This document shows, piece after piece, positions 12,058-22,604 of a stretch of 38,785 nucleotides of DNA. Origin of the DNA: Brachionus rotundiformis (Eukaryota; Rotifera; Eurotatoria; Ploima; Brachionidae); assembly GCA_016802295.1 (NCBI GenBank), contig JAESIW010000138.1:4289097-4327881 (forward strand), read 5' to 3'. Within the stretch, counting starts at the first letter, position 1, and every line of letters starts with the position of its first letter. The position numbers were made by a program, and so were the translations under genes. The notes below the pieces were generated by a model. That model was not told the DNA's origin and ran no database searches. It saw only the letters and a list, made by a program, of their open reading frames with translations.

Positions 12058-13819
12058 ATGGAGTCAAAAATTCGTATAATAGACAATAGATGTGAAACTA
12101 GTGAAGCAAATTTGACTCTTAACATAATTTTAAAAGACTATCAAAATCTAATACTTTCTTCGGTGGGACCAATCAATTCAAAATTTAAGCTAATCCAGAC
12201 CAGACACGATTCAGATGGCTTGTTTGCCACTACAACCAGTAAAAACTTACTTGAAAGCATTTATAAAATCAATGAAGAAAAAATAAGAGAAAACGATTCA
12301 CTAATATTAATCAGATGGAAGTTTGACTTAATAAGCTCAGCATTAATCAAGTCTCATATCAACTCTCACTTTGACAGTGGGTTTTTTGCAGCCTTTTTAA
12401 TCAACCAAAGTATTTTACTCCATGGTGAAAATAAAACTATCACCAAAATTTTTGCTCACCTGATTGAGCATCTAAATTCATTGGACACACAATTGGTCAA
12501 ATTGAAATTAAACTTGGACAATTTGAATCATTTAAAAGCATTGGTAAATTCGTGCTTGAATTCCAAGAAAGTCACTGCCAACTCAGATAATCAATTTTCA
12601 AATTTATTCCTTAAGTTATTGATAAAATCATTCAATAATGACCATTTTTCAAGAATTTTGTATATTTTTAACGAGGATATGGCTCTTGGTTTGAACGATT
12701 CTGAAGCATTTGATGGAATTTTGGTCAAAACAGATCTATTAGAGTTCGACTCAGTTTACAATTTGAAATGTTTGATTCTTGATTCGAATTGTTTGAGTGG
12801 TGACTTTGAAGAATTTGATAATTTTGAATTTAAATTTCAAATTAATATTTCCGAATTAAAATGTGAAAATGAACGATTTCTGAATCTGAATTACTTGATA
12901 GATAGAATTAAAAAAATTGTTGAACAATTTAAAATTGATATTATCTTTTGCCAAAAAGTCGTTCATCCATCTATCAAACATTACTTCAAAAAGAACTCAA
13001 GTTTACTTTTTGTTGATCGGCTTGGCATAAATCTGGCCAAGCCAATACAAGAAATATTAAGTAATGTCAGAATCTTAATTTAAATATTTTTTAATTGGTA
13101 TTTTAGATTGTAAAATGTGTAATTCCATCTCTTATGACTTGGTTGAGCCATACATTGGTTACTTGGATAGCATGTCACTAGTAAATCTACATGGAAAAAA
13201 TTACTACCATTTGCAGTCTCGTATTCCGTTACAGACAATTGTGGTCGGAGTTCAAAATGAAAGCTTTACTTCAGACATGGAGGTACACATTGTATTTAAT
13301 TTTATTACTATCATTAAACAATTTGGTATTTAGCATGTACTTAAAGTCACAGAGCGGACATTTCAGAGAGGTGTTTTATCTGGTAATGGACTAATCGGTG
13401 GACCGTGCTTTTACACTTACTGTGCCAGCTTTTTATGGAGCAAATTAGAAAATGAACGTGATAAAATAAAAAATTTAGTCTTTATTAAAGATTTATTTTA
13501 TAAATTTTTAATAAAATTGACCAATTTAGATTGTGAATATGGATTATGTTTAAATTCTGGTCATTTTTTTAAGGTATCATCACAAAATTGTGAATGTGGA
13601 ATGATATATAGGAAAAATGAAGAAAATTTGCTAGACTTAAAAAATTTCGATATTCGTGGATTAGATACGGATATTATATTCAAAGATAATTGCTCATATG
13701 AAATTAATTTGAAAAATTTAAACTTTATTGATTGTTATCAAAGTAAAATAAATGCTTTGAAAATCGCTAGAGATGTTTTGTCAACTTTTTTACACATTGG
13801 AGTTTTGGTTACTAATTGA
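12058..13819 (+). CDS. MKKS: McKusick-Kaufman/Bardet-Biedl chaperonin-like protein BBS6, 3 exons
   Basis: Exons 12058-13060, 13107-13282 and 13334-13819 are separated by introns of 46 and 51 bp (phases 1 and 0). They encode 554 residues, against about 570 for vertebrate MKKS. The protein follows the group II chaperonin plan (equatorial, intermediate, apical domains). The best signature is FCQKVVHPSIKHYF followed by LLFVDRLGINLAKPIQEI in the apical domain, matching the MKKS pattern. Exon 3 has GGPCFYTYCA where MKKS has GGGCTETHLA, and the C terminus DCYQSKINALKIARDVL aligns with the family end. The CCT-type ATP motif is degenerate (HFDSGFF near residues 104-110 instead of GDGTT), as expected for BBS chaperonins. 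Together with BBS10, BBS12 and CCT it assembles the BBSome for ciliary trafficking. AATAAA is at 13842-13847. Confidence 0.93.
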
Positions 13820-13841
13820 TTTGTATTAATTTGTTTAATTT

Positions 13842-13847
13842 AATAAA
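13842..13847 (+). terminator. Polyadenylation signal of MKKS
   Basis: AATAAA 23 bp after the MKKS stop (13817-13819) on the coding strand, followed by a T-rich run. Confidence 0.55.
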
Positions 13848-13849
13848 AT

Positions 13850-14861
13850 TTCACATTATTTTTTTTAAATTTCAATTTTTTTAAAATTATGGTTGAAAAA
13901 AATGAGTCAATTTTTATTTTTACACAATCAAAAGAAATTGCCTATATAGTAGTAGTGGTATATATTCCCTTCAGTGCAGCTATGGTAATAGATTCGGCTG
14001 TTTCCTTTGCCATTTGTGTAGCATTTTTTGAAATTGTTTTGAACCATTTTGAACCAGCGTAAACTATTCTTACTGAATCGATGCTAACTTATTGAAACTT
14101 ATAGCTTTTATTAAATACTATTTCTACGTTTTAGTCAGATGTTATATTTGGTTAGTCCATTTCAAATTAGACCAAGTTGGTGACCTGCTTATTATTTAAG
14201 CTGAAAATCGTCGTTTGTTGAGAATTTCTGATTATAGACAAAAGTTTATACATTTAAGTCAAATCATAAGGCTACTGTCCATAACCAACACAATTAGGAA
14301 AATTAATTATGATAGCCTGATCGAGCTTCATTCAAAACTACACTTATTCAGATTAAATTAAAATTACAAATATAAAAATTAAAACATAAATATATGCTTA
14401 AGTTTTTAATTTAAATCAAATTTTGAAAAATTGGATTTGTAAAAATTAAATTAAACTTGTTAAAAATAGACAGTGGTTTATAATCAAATCTTTTTTAAAA
14501 AATACAAATTTATTTATTAGTCTAGAATAAAGATATTCAAATGTGTTAAAACCAAACACCATTATAGCCAAAACTTTAGTACAAATATCATTTTGGTACT
14601 TAGCTCTCATCGATACCACAAAATTTGTTTACTTCAAAAAATCATTTATTGAACAGGGAATCATATGTAAAACTATATGCATTGAGTTTTTGTAATAAAA
14701 GTCTATACGATAGATTTTTTATAAAACTTAATTGTAACAGCTTTATAATGGAATCTATTATGATATTTTTAATCATTTTTGATTATTTTTATGATTTAAT
14801 TTTGAAAGATGAAATAGAATATATAATATATAATTTATTTTTACTTCAATTTCAACTGGCT
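13850..14861. other. Intergenic region 3' of MKKS
   Basis: No supportable gene. A 79-codon open frame at 14625-14864 is hydrophobic AT-rich sequence without family features. The stretch at about 13930-14310 is somewhat less AT-rich and could be old mobile-element debris, but I recognise nothing in it. Confidence 0.4.
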
Positions 14862-14865
14862 TGAA

Positions 14866-14974
14866 AATGTACTTAGAATGAAAATATGCGAACTATTCAA
14901 TCAACACATTAAGGGCGACGGAAGGTAGTAATACCATCGCTAACCTGGAGGCCAGCAATAACCCAAGAGCTGAC
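14866..14974 (+). mobile_element. Small fragment of the RTE-like LINE 3' end
   Basis: ATGTACTTAGAATGAAA at the left matches the 3' region of the longer RTE-like copy (30404-30421). The following GACGGAAGGTAG...TGGAGGCCAGCAATAACC, GAGCTGACC corresponds to its GACGTAAGGTAGGACG...TGGAGGTCAACAATCACG, GAGCTCATC. It is diverged, with indels, and encodes nothing intact. Confidence 0.7.
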
Positions 14975-15109
14975 CAAATCATTTATGTTTATTTTTAAAT
15001 AATTTTAATTAAGAGCTCTTTTATATCCTTAAAGTTGATTTTCTTTATAACTAAAACAAAAATAAGTACCAAAATTTACTGAAATAATTTATTAGCTCAT
15101 TTTCTTTTA

Positions 15110-15620
15110 TAACCTGCTTTCCGAATCAGCTTTGAAAAACATTCAAATTTTTGCATCTACCAATAAGCTCAACAGTTTTTAGAAGTCTATTCCATACACT
15201 TGATATCCTATTTTAGAAAAAGTTGTGCCTTCTTGTACTTCTTATTTTTTGATGGCTTTTATCATAAATTTTTTTGTCCACTTTTTCCAAACCTTTGCTT
15301 ATTGTGTAACACTCAATCAGGTCTCCTCTTAATCTCCTTTTAGGTTAATCTGTCATTCCTAGTCATTTTAATCTTCCAATATAACACATATTCTTAAAGC
15401 CAAAAATTGATTTTGTTGCTCTGCATTGCACTTTTTCTGTGGTTGATGCATCTTTTCAGTTTGGGATTCCAAATCGGCAAACTCCAAACGAGGTCTCATC
15501 ATGGATAAGTAAATTTCGCTATTTCTTCAGTAAATAAAGTGAATGTATTCTGAAATACATATTCAAAAGAAAATTTGCTTGTGTTACTGTTTGACTCACA
15601 TGGTCATCAATTTCCAAGTA
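15110..15620 (-). mobile_element. Old LINE fragment, C-terminal reverse transcriptase region (separate CR1-like family)
   Basis: Read on the minus strand, interrupted frames give RRLRGDLIECYTISKGLEKV, then a VWNRLLKTVE-like motif and, upstream, TEKVQCRATKSIFGF and MRPRLEFAD-like text. These are the C-terminal landmarks of CR1/jockey-clade elements (RP.LEYA, VQRRATK, RRLRGDLIE.YKI, WN.LP). Frameshifts and stops show it is dead. It is clearly more diverged than the copies at 390-1780 and 33541-34404 and probably represents another family. Confidence 0.7.
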
Positions 15621-16046
15621 TTAAACCAACTTTAAAGAGAGTCGACGCCAGCTTGCAATGAGTTATCAAAATTTTAGTTTTTTAACCATTTTTAGACCAA
15701 TTTTAATTGCTTAATTAAGAGACAATCGGGATATTTGTAAATACCATGAAAAAATTGAACCTATACATAAGAAAAATTGAAAAATTTAATAAAAAGTTAT
15801 CTGTTTATTTAATAACATTAAAAAGAAAAAAAATTATTTAAAATAAGAATAAAAATAATTTATTTGGTCAATATTAATAATTTAATTTAGTGTAAATGAT
15901 ACAATTTTTAATCATTTTAAACATGAAAATCTACTTTTACAAAATCAGGCAAAATGAATAAATCGAAGGAAAATTTTAAACTAATAACAATTAAAATAAC
16001 AACCGATTAAAATTTTATGATTAATTTTAAAAACTTTACTAAACTA

Positions 16047-16052
16047 TTTATT
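16047..16052 (-). terminator. Polyadenylation signal of CCDC103
   Basis: TTTATT on the plus strand reads AATAAA on the minus strand, 9 bp beyond the CCDC103 stop at 16061-16063. Placement suits a compact 3'UTR, but the motif is common in this AT-rich DNA. Confidence 0.45.
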
Positions 16053-16060
16053 AAAAAAAA

Positions 16061-16756
16061 TTAAATTGAATAGTTTTTTTTTAATTCATCAACCTTTAAA
16101 CAATTTTGACTAAGAATCACAAAAAGATTTTTACATGCACTTATATCTTCATTTTTCAAAAACATCATATTTATCTTGAATCTATTTGTTTTGGAGAAAA
16201 AATTCAATAATTCAATGATAAAATTGGCCGACTCAATTGAAAAATCATTTTTTAAGATATTTTCGAAAAGGACAAAAAAATTACCAAGTAGATCTCCATT
16301 TATTTCCACTTGGAACAATTTTGAAATTTGGTCAATTCCTAAATTTCTTAAAAAAGTCCATTTCAATTTTTTCTTTTGCGCCGTATCTGCATCCATTTTG
16401 CTCCAAATTTTCAAAAATTCCAAATTAGATCTGGGCTTTGAGTCAACTAATGATGATACATCGGAAACATTTTCCAAATTCAGCACAGAGCTATCTTTGC
16501 TTTTTGAATCAGCAACTGAGTTCCATACTTTTCCACTCTTTTTCATATTGTCCCTTAAAGACTCCCCTTTGTCAAGAGGCTTTAGATGAGATGCTAATAC
16601 CATTTGGCGAAAGTCGTCATAAGTTGGTACTCGTTGTTCGACTGCTCGCAGTTTGGCATCATTTTCTCGCAGATACTTTTCTTCGGCAAGAATTTCTTTT
16701 TCAACCTGACTTTTAAGTTTTTCCAAATTTATCTCAAATTTATCGTTTTCGATCAT
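16061..16756 (-). CDS. CCDC103: Coiled-coil domain-containing protein 103, dynein arm assembly factor
   Basis: An intronless frame of 231 residues (the vertebrate protein has about 242). The N-terminal coiled coil carries the family signature EKYLRENDAKLRAVEQRV (about 26-43), then YDDFRQMVLASHLKPLDKGE (46-65). A variable linker (about 70-110) leads to a helical C-terminal domain (about 112-220; LEFLKIWSKM, ISKLFQVEINGDLLGNFF, LLNFFSKTNRFKINMMFL) that matches the RPAP3-C-like domain of CCDC103. The protein (DNAAF19) oligomerises on axonemes and is needed to attach outer dynein arms in motile cilia. The Met at 16756 is the first in frame and matches the usual family start. A near-perfect X-box lies 50 bp upstream, which fits control by RFX, the regulator of ciliary genes. 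Confidence 0.93.
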   Translation of the reverse strand: MIENDKFEINLEKLKSQVEKEILAEEKYLRENDAKLRAVEQRVPTYDDFRQMVLASHLKPLDKGESLRDNMKKSGKVWNSVADSKSKDSSVLNLENVSDVSSLVDSKPRSNLEFLKIWSKMDADTAQKKKLKWTFLRNLGIDQISKLFQVEINGDLLGNFFVLFENILKNDFSIESANFIIELLNFFSKTNRFKINMMFLKNEDISACKNLFVILSQNCLKVDELKKNYSI

Positions 16757-16805
16757 TTTCGAATGAATTTTAAATTTCGAAAACCAAATGGCTAATGAGC
16801 CTTTA

Positions 16806-16818
16806 GTTGCTAGGCAAC
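16806..16818 (-). promoter_or_regulatory. Putative RFX X-box of CCDC103
   Basis: GTTGCTAGGCAAC is a symmetric pair of RFX half-sites (GTTGC / GCAAC) around a 3-base centre, ending 50 bp upstream of the CCDC103 start codon. RFX factors bind imperfect inverted repeats of this type (GTTGCC-n-GGCAAC) close to the start sites of ciliary genes. A 13-base GC-rich match in DNA that is about 72% AT, at the expected distance from a known ciliary gene, is unlikely by chance. Confidence 0.75.
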
Positions 16819-18655
16819 AATTATAAAATTAATCTTAATAGACTTTAAAATATTTGTCTGTTTTTCATTAATAATTTTAGCATATACATGCTAAAAATTA
16901 ATCTAAAAAGAACCTGAACTTGATAGAAAATGATCAAAAACTTTTCTGAAATTTGGAGGCCCTTTTTAGGCCAAATTTATCTGATTTTCTAAGTTAGTAA
17001 AAATTTGTAATCGATTATTAATTTAAAATCTCTTTAATGATTTTATCTATATCTTAGAATTATTGCTAATTGAGTTGAATTAACTAGGGATGCTAATTTA
17101 TTGGAATTATAAGCCGATGCTAAGTGATGTTTACTAAACAAGTATATATTCTAAAAAAGAAGATAAACATAATTAAAATTCTAAACGGTTTTCAAAAAAA
17201 TTTTATTAAAAAGTAAAATAGCTATTCAGCGTTTATTCATGTAAATTATTGTATTAACAAACTAGTTTTGTTGTCATATATCTTATCTATTTTAATGGTA
17301 AACATAACTATTCCAAACTATTCGGGTTCCCTACCAAATTATTATCTTAATGAAAAAATAAAAATTATCAAAAAAATATTAGTTGAATTAAAAATTGAAT
17401 TTAGATTTTTTAAATCAAAACTCAGTCTTTAAATTGAATAAATAAATCATTAATTAGTGGTTTTTTGATTCTGTAAAATAAATAAATTTAAATTGAATAA
17501 GCATTTATAAGAGTTATAAATTAATAAAAAAAGCCCAAGAATGAACAAAATTTTTTTTTTAATAATATAAATATTAATTTTTGTTTTTGAATTATGCTTT
17601 TTTAGGTATATTTTTAGGTAACACTAGAAGATCTACTAAGTTTTTTAATATAATTGCAAACTGCTTTAATGTCTGAGAGAATTTTATAAATTAATAAGAG
17701 ATTGACAAAATTCTTCAAGCATTAATATTTAAAAATTTTATCTAACTTTAAAAATTGATAATTTCTTTAAGATAGTTTGAAAAAGTCTGAAATTTTAAAA
17801 GTGAATCTTGGGTCTTAATTTGAAACATGGTACTGTTTATACAATATGGTGCAACATGTATTGTTCCATTAATTGTATTGAACCATTTTTCTAACTTTAA
17901 AAAAATGATAACCACAAAATCATTAATATTTTTTTGTAAAATTTTTATTTTATAATCAATCATTTATTAATTATTTGATAAAACTTAAACTAATTGTTGA
18001 TGTAAGGTGAATCAAAAGCTAGACTACCATCTTAATATTAAAAATTAAATTCTTGTTATTTTATTTTAAATTAATTTATCTGCTATAAATATAGACACTC
18101 GCTTATTAAATTGCCAGAAATGTATATCTTAATAAGCTATTTTGTTTATGGCAAGAAAAACTTAATTTCACAGTCCAAAAAAAATTAAAATTTTTTTCCA
18201 TTATTTTCCAAACCACTCAATCAATTTTGGGCAATGTGGCAAAGTTAATTAATTTAAGGATAAAATTTTTATTTTTATTTTTGAGTTGTAAAATTTATTT
18301 CAAATAATATTTAAATAGATGATCTATTGAACAGTGGCCAAGCTGCTAATGAGATAATTTGTCTGACAGCAATCAGGTACAATTTAGATCAGATAGATAA
18401 AATCAAATGAATGAGAAGCGGTATCCAAATCAATCAATATAACACAAACCATACAACTAGAATACAAAAAAATAACATTATAAATCGATTTATCTTGCAT
18501 TTAATTCACTTATCTAGCAAATATCTTTATAGACTCGAAATTCTATTTAATGATTTTATCTTATTCGAGTTGCACTCTCTAGAGATCTATCTATTCACTT
18601 TGTTCTATTTCGCCTATGTTCTCTTTATTCCTGCTAATTGATTACAAATTTTGTT
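16819..18655. other. Gene-free AT-rich DNA
   Basis: No supportable gene. Open frames at 17748-17963 and 18411-18641 are AT-driven with no recognisable features. It holds a diverged copy (about 17290-17345) of the dispersed repeat described at 1880-1945. Confidence 0.45.
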
Positions 18656-18662
18656 GGTAAGG

Positions 18663-18680
18663 CACACACACACACACACA
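18663..18680. repeat. (CA)n microsatellite
   Basis: An uninterrupted run of about nine CA dinucleotides in the FoxF upstream flank, just left of a less AT-rich stretch (about 18690-18880). Confidence 0.9.
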
Positions 18681-19237
18681 AAGCTCTTCAAAGCATGAAG
18701 TGAAATCGAGCCTAGATCCGGCCTCTGGGACACCAATCGACTTTGATTCATTCTCATCTAACCATAAACAACTTCCGTTTCTTAGGCTAGGTATTTCCTT
18801 GCCAAATACCTTTAAAGCCCAACTTTGCTAATTGATTTTTTATGTTTACAGGGCCTCGGCATATAAGTAAAGATTATAGCTTGGCTCGAATCAAAAATCA
18901 ATTAGTTTCCATTAAGTTTTATTCTATTTTTTGATATATTCTTATTTTCTAGTTGTAGCTAAATTGATTTAAAGACCTGCTTTTATCTGTTTTCATCGTA
19001 GTGGTGAAAATTTAAAATTAAATTCAATTTAGCAGTAACTTGATATATCGGGGTGGGCTGAGGATGCCTTAGAGTTGGTAGGACCCTGGTAATTTAATAC
19101 AGAAATTAAGTGAAGACTTAGCAATTGTTGTAATTATTTGGTTTAATGTAACTATTTGCCTCGAGTTGTTTATCACATATTGTTTATGTTCAGAAGGTGT
19201 TTTGAATAAAATTCATTAGGAGATAATTGAAGACTCG

Positions 19238-19263
19238 GGTCCCGGATCGCAGAGCTCCGGTCC
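19238..19263. other. GC-rich hairpin in the FoxF upstream flank
   Basis: GGTCCCGGA (19238-19246) and TCCGGTCC (19256-19263) pair with one bulged base around a 9-base loop. It sits in the only strongly GC-rich patch of the 3.8-kb FoxF upstream region (about 19233-19270). It could be a transcription-factor site cluster or a structured transcript element; no function is assigned. Confidence 0.5.
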
Positions 19264-19861
19264 GACTGGACGTATGAACTTTAATTAAGCTTTGATTGAT
19301 GGTAATTTATTGACTAGTAAATATTTGGCCAAAATTAACATTTTAATCATCACCTATTGGGATATCCTAAGCCATGACATTTCGATTACTGCCAATGTGA
19401 GAGGATACATTTTGTTTATTATCTATTGATTGAAATCTAGCTTAGGAAGGAGAGCGTTTATCGCTACAATCAGCAATATAGACAGTAATAAAAAAGTCGT
19501 CTATGGCCGGATCTTGAATTTCAGTAACCAAATCCAAAACCTATTAATCTTAAGATATTTATCAATTGAGTCAAGCTAGTTATATTGAATGATATAAAAA
19601 TCAATCAATCAATCAACTATTTATTTATAAACAAATAGAAAATTTAAATTTTTTCCCTTTTTTTTCTTGTTTGTAAAGTTTAAGCTGAAATCGAGCACAA
19701 AAAATGAAAAATTGGACTTTTTGCTTCAGATGGTCTTCAAAATTTCTTGGTTCAGCTTGACCACTCAAATTAAATTAAATTTTTCTCTCTAAAACAATGA
19801 ATAAACAATTTTTCTATGTTTTGTTTTGTTTGGATTACCAATTTAAATTAATTTTGCTTTC

Positions 19862-20032
19862 AAGGTAGACATTTTACCAAGCATTTTTTCTGTCCACCCA
19901 AAATTCAGGTTATTTTCTTATTTTATCCAAGGCAGACATTTTACCAAGGACTTTCTCTATCCACCCAAAAGTCAGTCAAAGTTCTAGTTTATCTAAGGTA
20001 GACATTTTACCAAGCAATTTTTTCGGTCCACC
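19862..20032 (+). repeat. Three imperfect tandem copies of a ~67-bp unit upstream of FoxF
   Basis: The unit core AAGG(T/C)AGACATTTTACCAAG begins at 19862, 19929 and 19995, a period of 67 then 66 bp. Each is followed 10-15 bases later by a TCCACC block. A fourth diverged copy stands alone at 23857 (AAGGTAGACACTTTTCCAAG). The cores are far better conserved than the spacers, as expected of either a satellite-like repeat or repeated protein-binding sites. Confidence 0.8.
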
Positions 20033-20645
20033 TCAACCAAATTTAGCCACTTTTTTAATGCTTTATTCCATTATTGCCAAATAAGGAAAGAAAATAAACT
20101 ACATTGCTATTTTTCAAGGCTGATTATCAGACAAGTTCCATTGGAAAGAGAAATGAATAGAAAATAGCATAAAATCCATCTACGGGTCTAATTGATTCAC
20201 TCATCAGCGATTTTTGCCATTCCACAAGCAGATTATTAGTCTTTCTTTTATGTTCTAAGATACGATTAGTTTACCTTACAAATCAGCAACGTTATCAGCA
20301 CAAAATTTTAAGAATATTGAGAATATTTTTAATCAGAATGGAAGGCGGAGCATCCAGCCGACAATCTATAATAAAAAATCACTTATCAATGATATCTATT
20401 GGTAAAAATGCACACTAATCTTTATAAAAATATCTATAAACAAGCCAATCGAATTCCAAGCTCTCTCTTTCTACAAATCAATCATTTTCTTTTTAAACAA
20501 GCTTTATATTTTTACTTATAAAAAAAAAATTTCTTATTTTATGTTTAGATATATATATATATAAATAATATATATAAAAAAAAAGCCCATAAAAATAATA
20601 TTAGATACAAGAGAAAAGCCAAAAATTGCAACTAATCCAATTGCA

Positions 20646-21896
20646 ATGGAAGTTAAGAGCGAGCTTAAACCAGAGGGCGACACATCGCCGTGCTCAAAGC
20701 GCGTCAAGTACGACTCGTACAGCTACTCGTCACCGGGCTCGCTGTCGACTCTGTACTCGGGCAATTACGGCTTTGTGAGCAGCGACTTCATGGGCCAGAG
20801 TCGATACGCGCCCGCGCCCTACGCCAATCCGTACCTGAGCCACATGCCACTCGGCCACAGCCAACCACTTGCCAAGACAGTGAGCAGCCAGCAGGCCAAC
20901 TCGGCGTCGCCAATTTCCAGGTCGTCCAGCATAACCAGCCGCTCTTCGTCGCCCTCCCAGTCTGCGTCCATGATTTCGCACGAAGAAGAGGACGCCGAGG
21001 AGCAGGCCTCCAATCCGAATGTAAAAAGTGGCAAGCAAAAAAACGAGAAGCCTCCATTTAGCTACATAGCTCTCATTGTGATGGCCATACAAAACTCCAC
21101 AAGCAAAAAAATGACCCTAAACGAAATATACCAGTACTTGCAGACTCATTTTACCTTCTTTCAGGGCCAGTACCAAGGCTGGAAGAACTCTGTGCGACAC
21201 AACCTGAGTCTGAACGAATGCTTTATCAAGCTGCCCAAAGCGATGGGCAAGCCGGGCAAAGGACACTACTGGACCATTGATCCCAATTGTGAGTTCATGT
21301 TCGAGGAGGGCTCGTTCAGGCGCCGGCCCCGCGGCTTTAGGCGCAAGTGCCAGCCGGCCAACTCGGACAACATCGAAAACACCGAGAACGCCAACAACCT
21401 CTTGACATCTGTCTCCGCTGGCAATCAGTCTAGTTCATCCAGTTCAAGCTCGGCATCTTCGAGCATCACTCCCAATACCACCACCACCACCACCAGCGCC
21501 TACAAGCAAAACTACTTGCCCACATCGACTTTTTTTGCGCCCTACTCAAGCTACAATTTCGCAGATTCCAACCAATTCGCCAACTACCAATACGACTCTG
21601 TGCCACAAACCAACACATACAATTTCCAAAATTATCAAAACTACAACTTTGCTGCCCAGTACCCCATCCAGGACGCAGCCAACTTCGCTCATTACAGCAG
21701 CGATAAATCCGACATCAAGCACGAAAGCTATCGACCCGTGGCCTCTGTTTGGTCCTCGTTTGTAACATCTCCTGAAGTGCTATCCACCAGCTATGATTAC
21801 TCAACATACACCATTAATCAACAACAGAGCACAAATGGTACCAGTTCAGTGCCAAATCAACCATTAATTGAGTACTCAACTAATCGAAATTATTGA
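20646..21896 (+). CDS. FoxF: Forkhead box F transcription factor, single exon
   Basis: 416 residues in one exon. The forkhead DNA-binding domain runs from about 133 to 236 (EKPPFSYIALIVMAIQNS... GWKNSVRHNLSLNECFIKLP ... GKGHYWTIDP). Recognition helix 3 (WKNSVRHNLSLNECF) is intact. Wing 2, CEFMFEEGSFRRRPRGFRRK, is diagnostic for the FoxF class and separates it from FoxC, FoxL1 and FoxQ1. The N terminus is Tyr/Ser-rich, with an acidic HEEEDAEEQ stretch before the domain; the C terminus is rich in Ser, Thr, Asn and Tyr and probably transactivates. FoxF controls visceral and splanchnic mesoderm and muscle in bilaterians. The coding sequence is much richer in GC than its flanks. AT-rich TATATATA runs lie 60-110 bp upstream of the ATG. 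No other Fox cluster member is visible in the window. Confidence 0.95.
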   Translation: MEVKSELKPEGDTSPCSKRVKYDSYSYSSPGSLSTLYSGNYGFVSSDFMGQSRYAPAPYANPYLSHMPLGHSQPLAKTVSSQQANSASPISRSSSITSRSSSPSQSASMISHEEEDAEEQASNPNVKSGKQKNEKPPFSYIALIVMAIQNSTSKKMTLNEIYQYLQTHFTFFQGQYQGWKNSVRHNLSLNECFIKLPKAMGKPGKGHYWTIDPNCEFMFEEGSFRRRPRGFRRKCQPANSDNIENTENANNLLTSVSAGNQSSSSSSSSASSSITPNTTTTTTSAYKQNYLPTSTFFAPYSSYNFADSNQFANYQYDSVPQTNTYNFQNYQNYNFAAQYPIQDAANFAHYSSDKSDIKHESYRPVASVWSSFVTSPEVLSTSYDYSTYTINQQQSTNGTSSVPNQPLIEYSTNRNY

Positions 21897-22170
21897 ATAA
21901 CTCGGAGCCGTTCGTTTAAACTAAGGGAAAAAGAAAACAATGTTTGTTTATTAGATTGATGTCGTTTAGACAAGCCATTGGTGGTGGGTTGGTTGCCATG
22001 GCCCCAGTATGAGTCTAATAGATAAATTAATATTTTTTTTTCTTTTCTACAAGCATTCAGATATGCACAGAGAACTCTTTAATGAATTGAGATATATAAA
22101 ATAATTTATTAATTTAACTACCACTGTGAAGAATCATTTTAAATATCAGTTTGTTTTACTAATTGATTTT

Positions 22171-22243
22171 NNNNNNNNNNNNNNNNNNNNNNNNNNNNNN
22201 NNNNNNNNNNNNNNNNNNNNNNNNNNNNNNNNNNNNNNNNNNN
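22171..22243. other. Assembly gap (73 N)
   Basis: 73 undetermined bases followed directly by a run of about 22 T (22244-22265). The gap lies about 275 bp beyond the FoxF stop, so its 3'UTR may be affected. A homopolymer at the edge suggests that low complexity caused the break. Confidence 0.99.
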
Positions 22244-22604
22244 TTTTTTTTTTTTTTTTTTTTTTCAGATTTAAAATAGGTGCTTATTAATTGTACATTT
22301 TTATAAATTTTTTTTATTTAATAAAATTTAGAATACCAAATTCTGGTTTATTAGAATAGAATAAAAAAATAATTATAGATAAGTTATTAAGACTGTTAGG
22401 CCAATCAATCATCAATGTTGTAAAAGCTTTTCAAATTATTAAGAGCACTAAGTAGATGATTGAAAATTGTTTATAGAATTTTTCTAACTTTTAATTAAAA
22501 CATAAATCTTTATTTAGTTTTTAATTTGAAAATTAGTTAGCTTAACTCAAATGAAAATGGTATAAATTATTCAAATAAAATTTGTAATTTTTCCAGGCAC
22601 CATA

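Noticed and set aside
16176..16795. Plus-strand frames opposite CCDC103
   Set aside because: Antisense to a gene with clear family motifs and a promoter site on the other strand.
17748..17963. 71-codon minus-strand frame, and the 76-codon plus-strand frame at 18411-18641
   Set aside because: Lysine/asparagine/isoleucine-rich AT-driven frames with no features; expected by chance at this base composition.
20690..21092. Overlapping frames on both strands across the 5' half of FoxF
   Set aside because: Shadows caused by the GC-rich codon use of FoxF; the forkhead frame is unambiguous.
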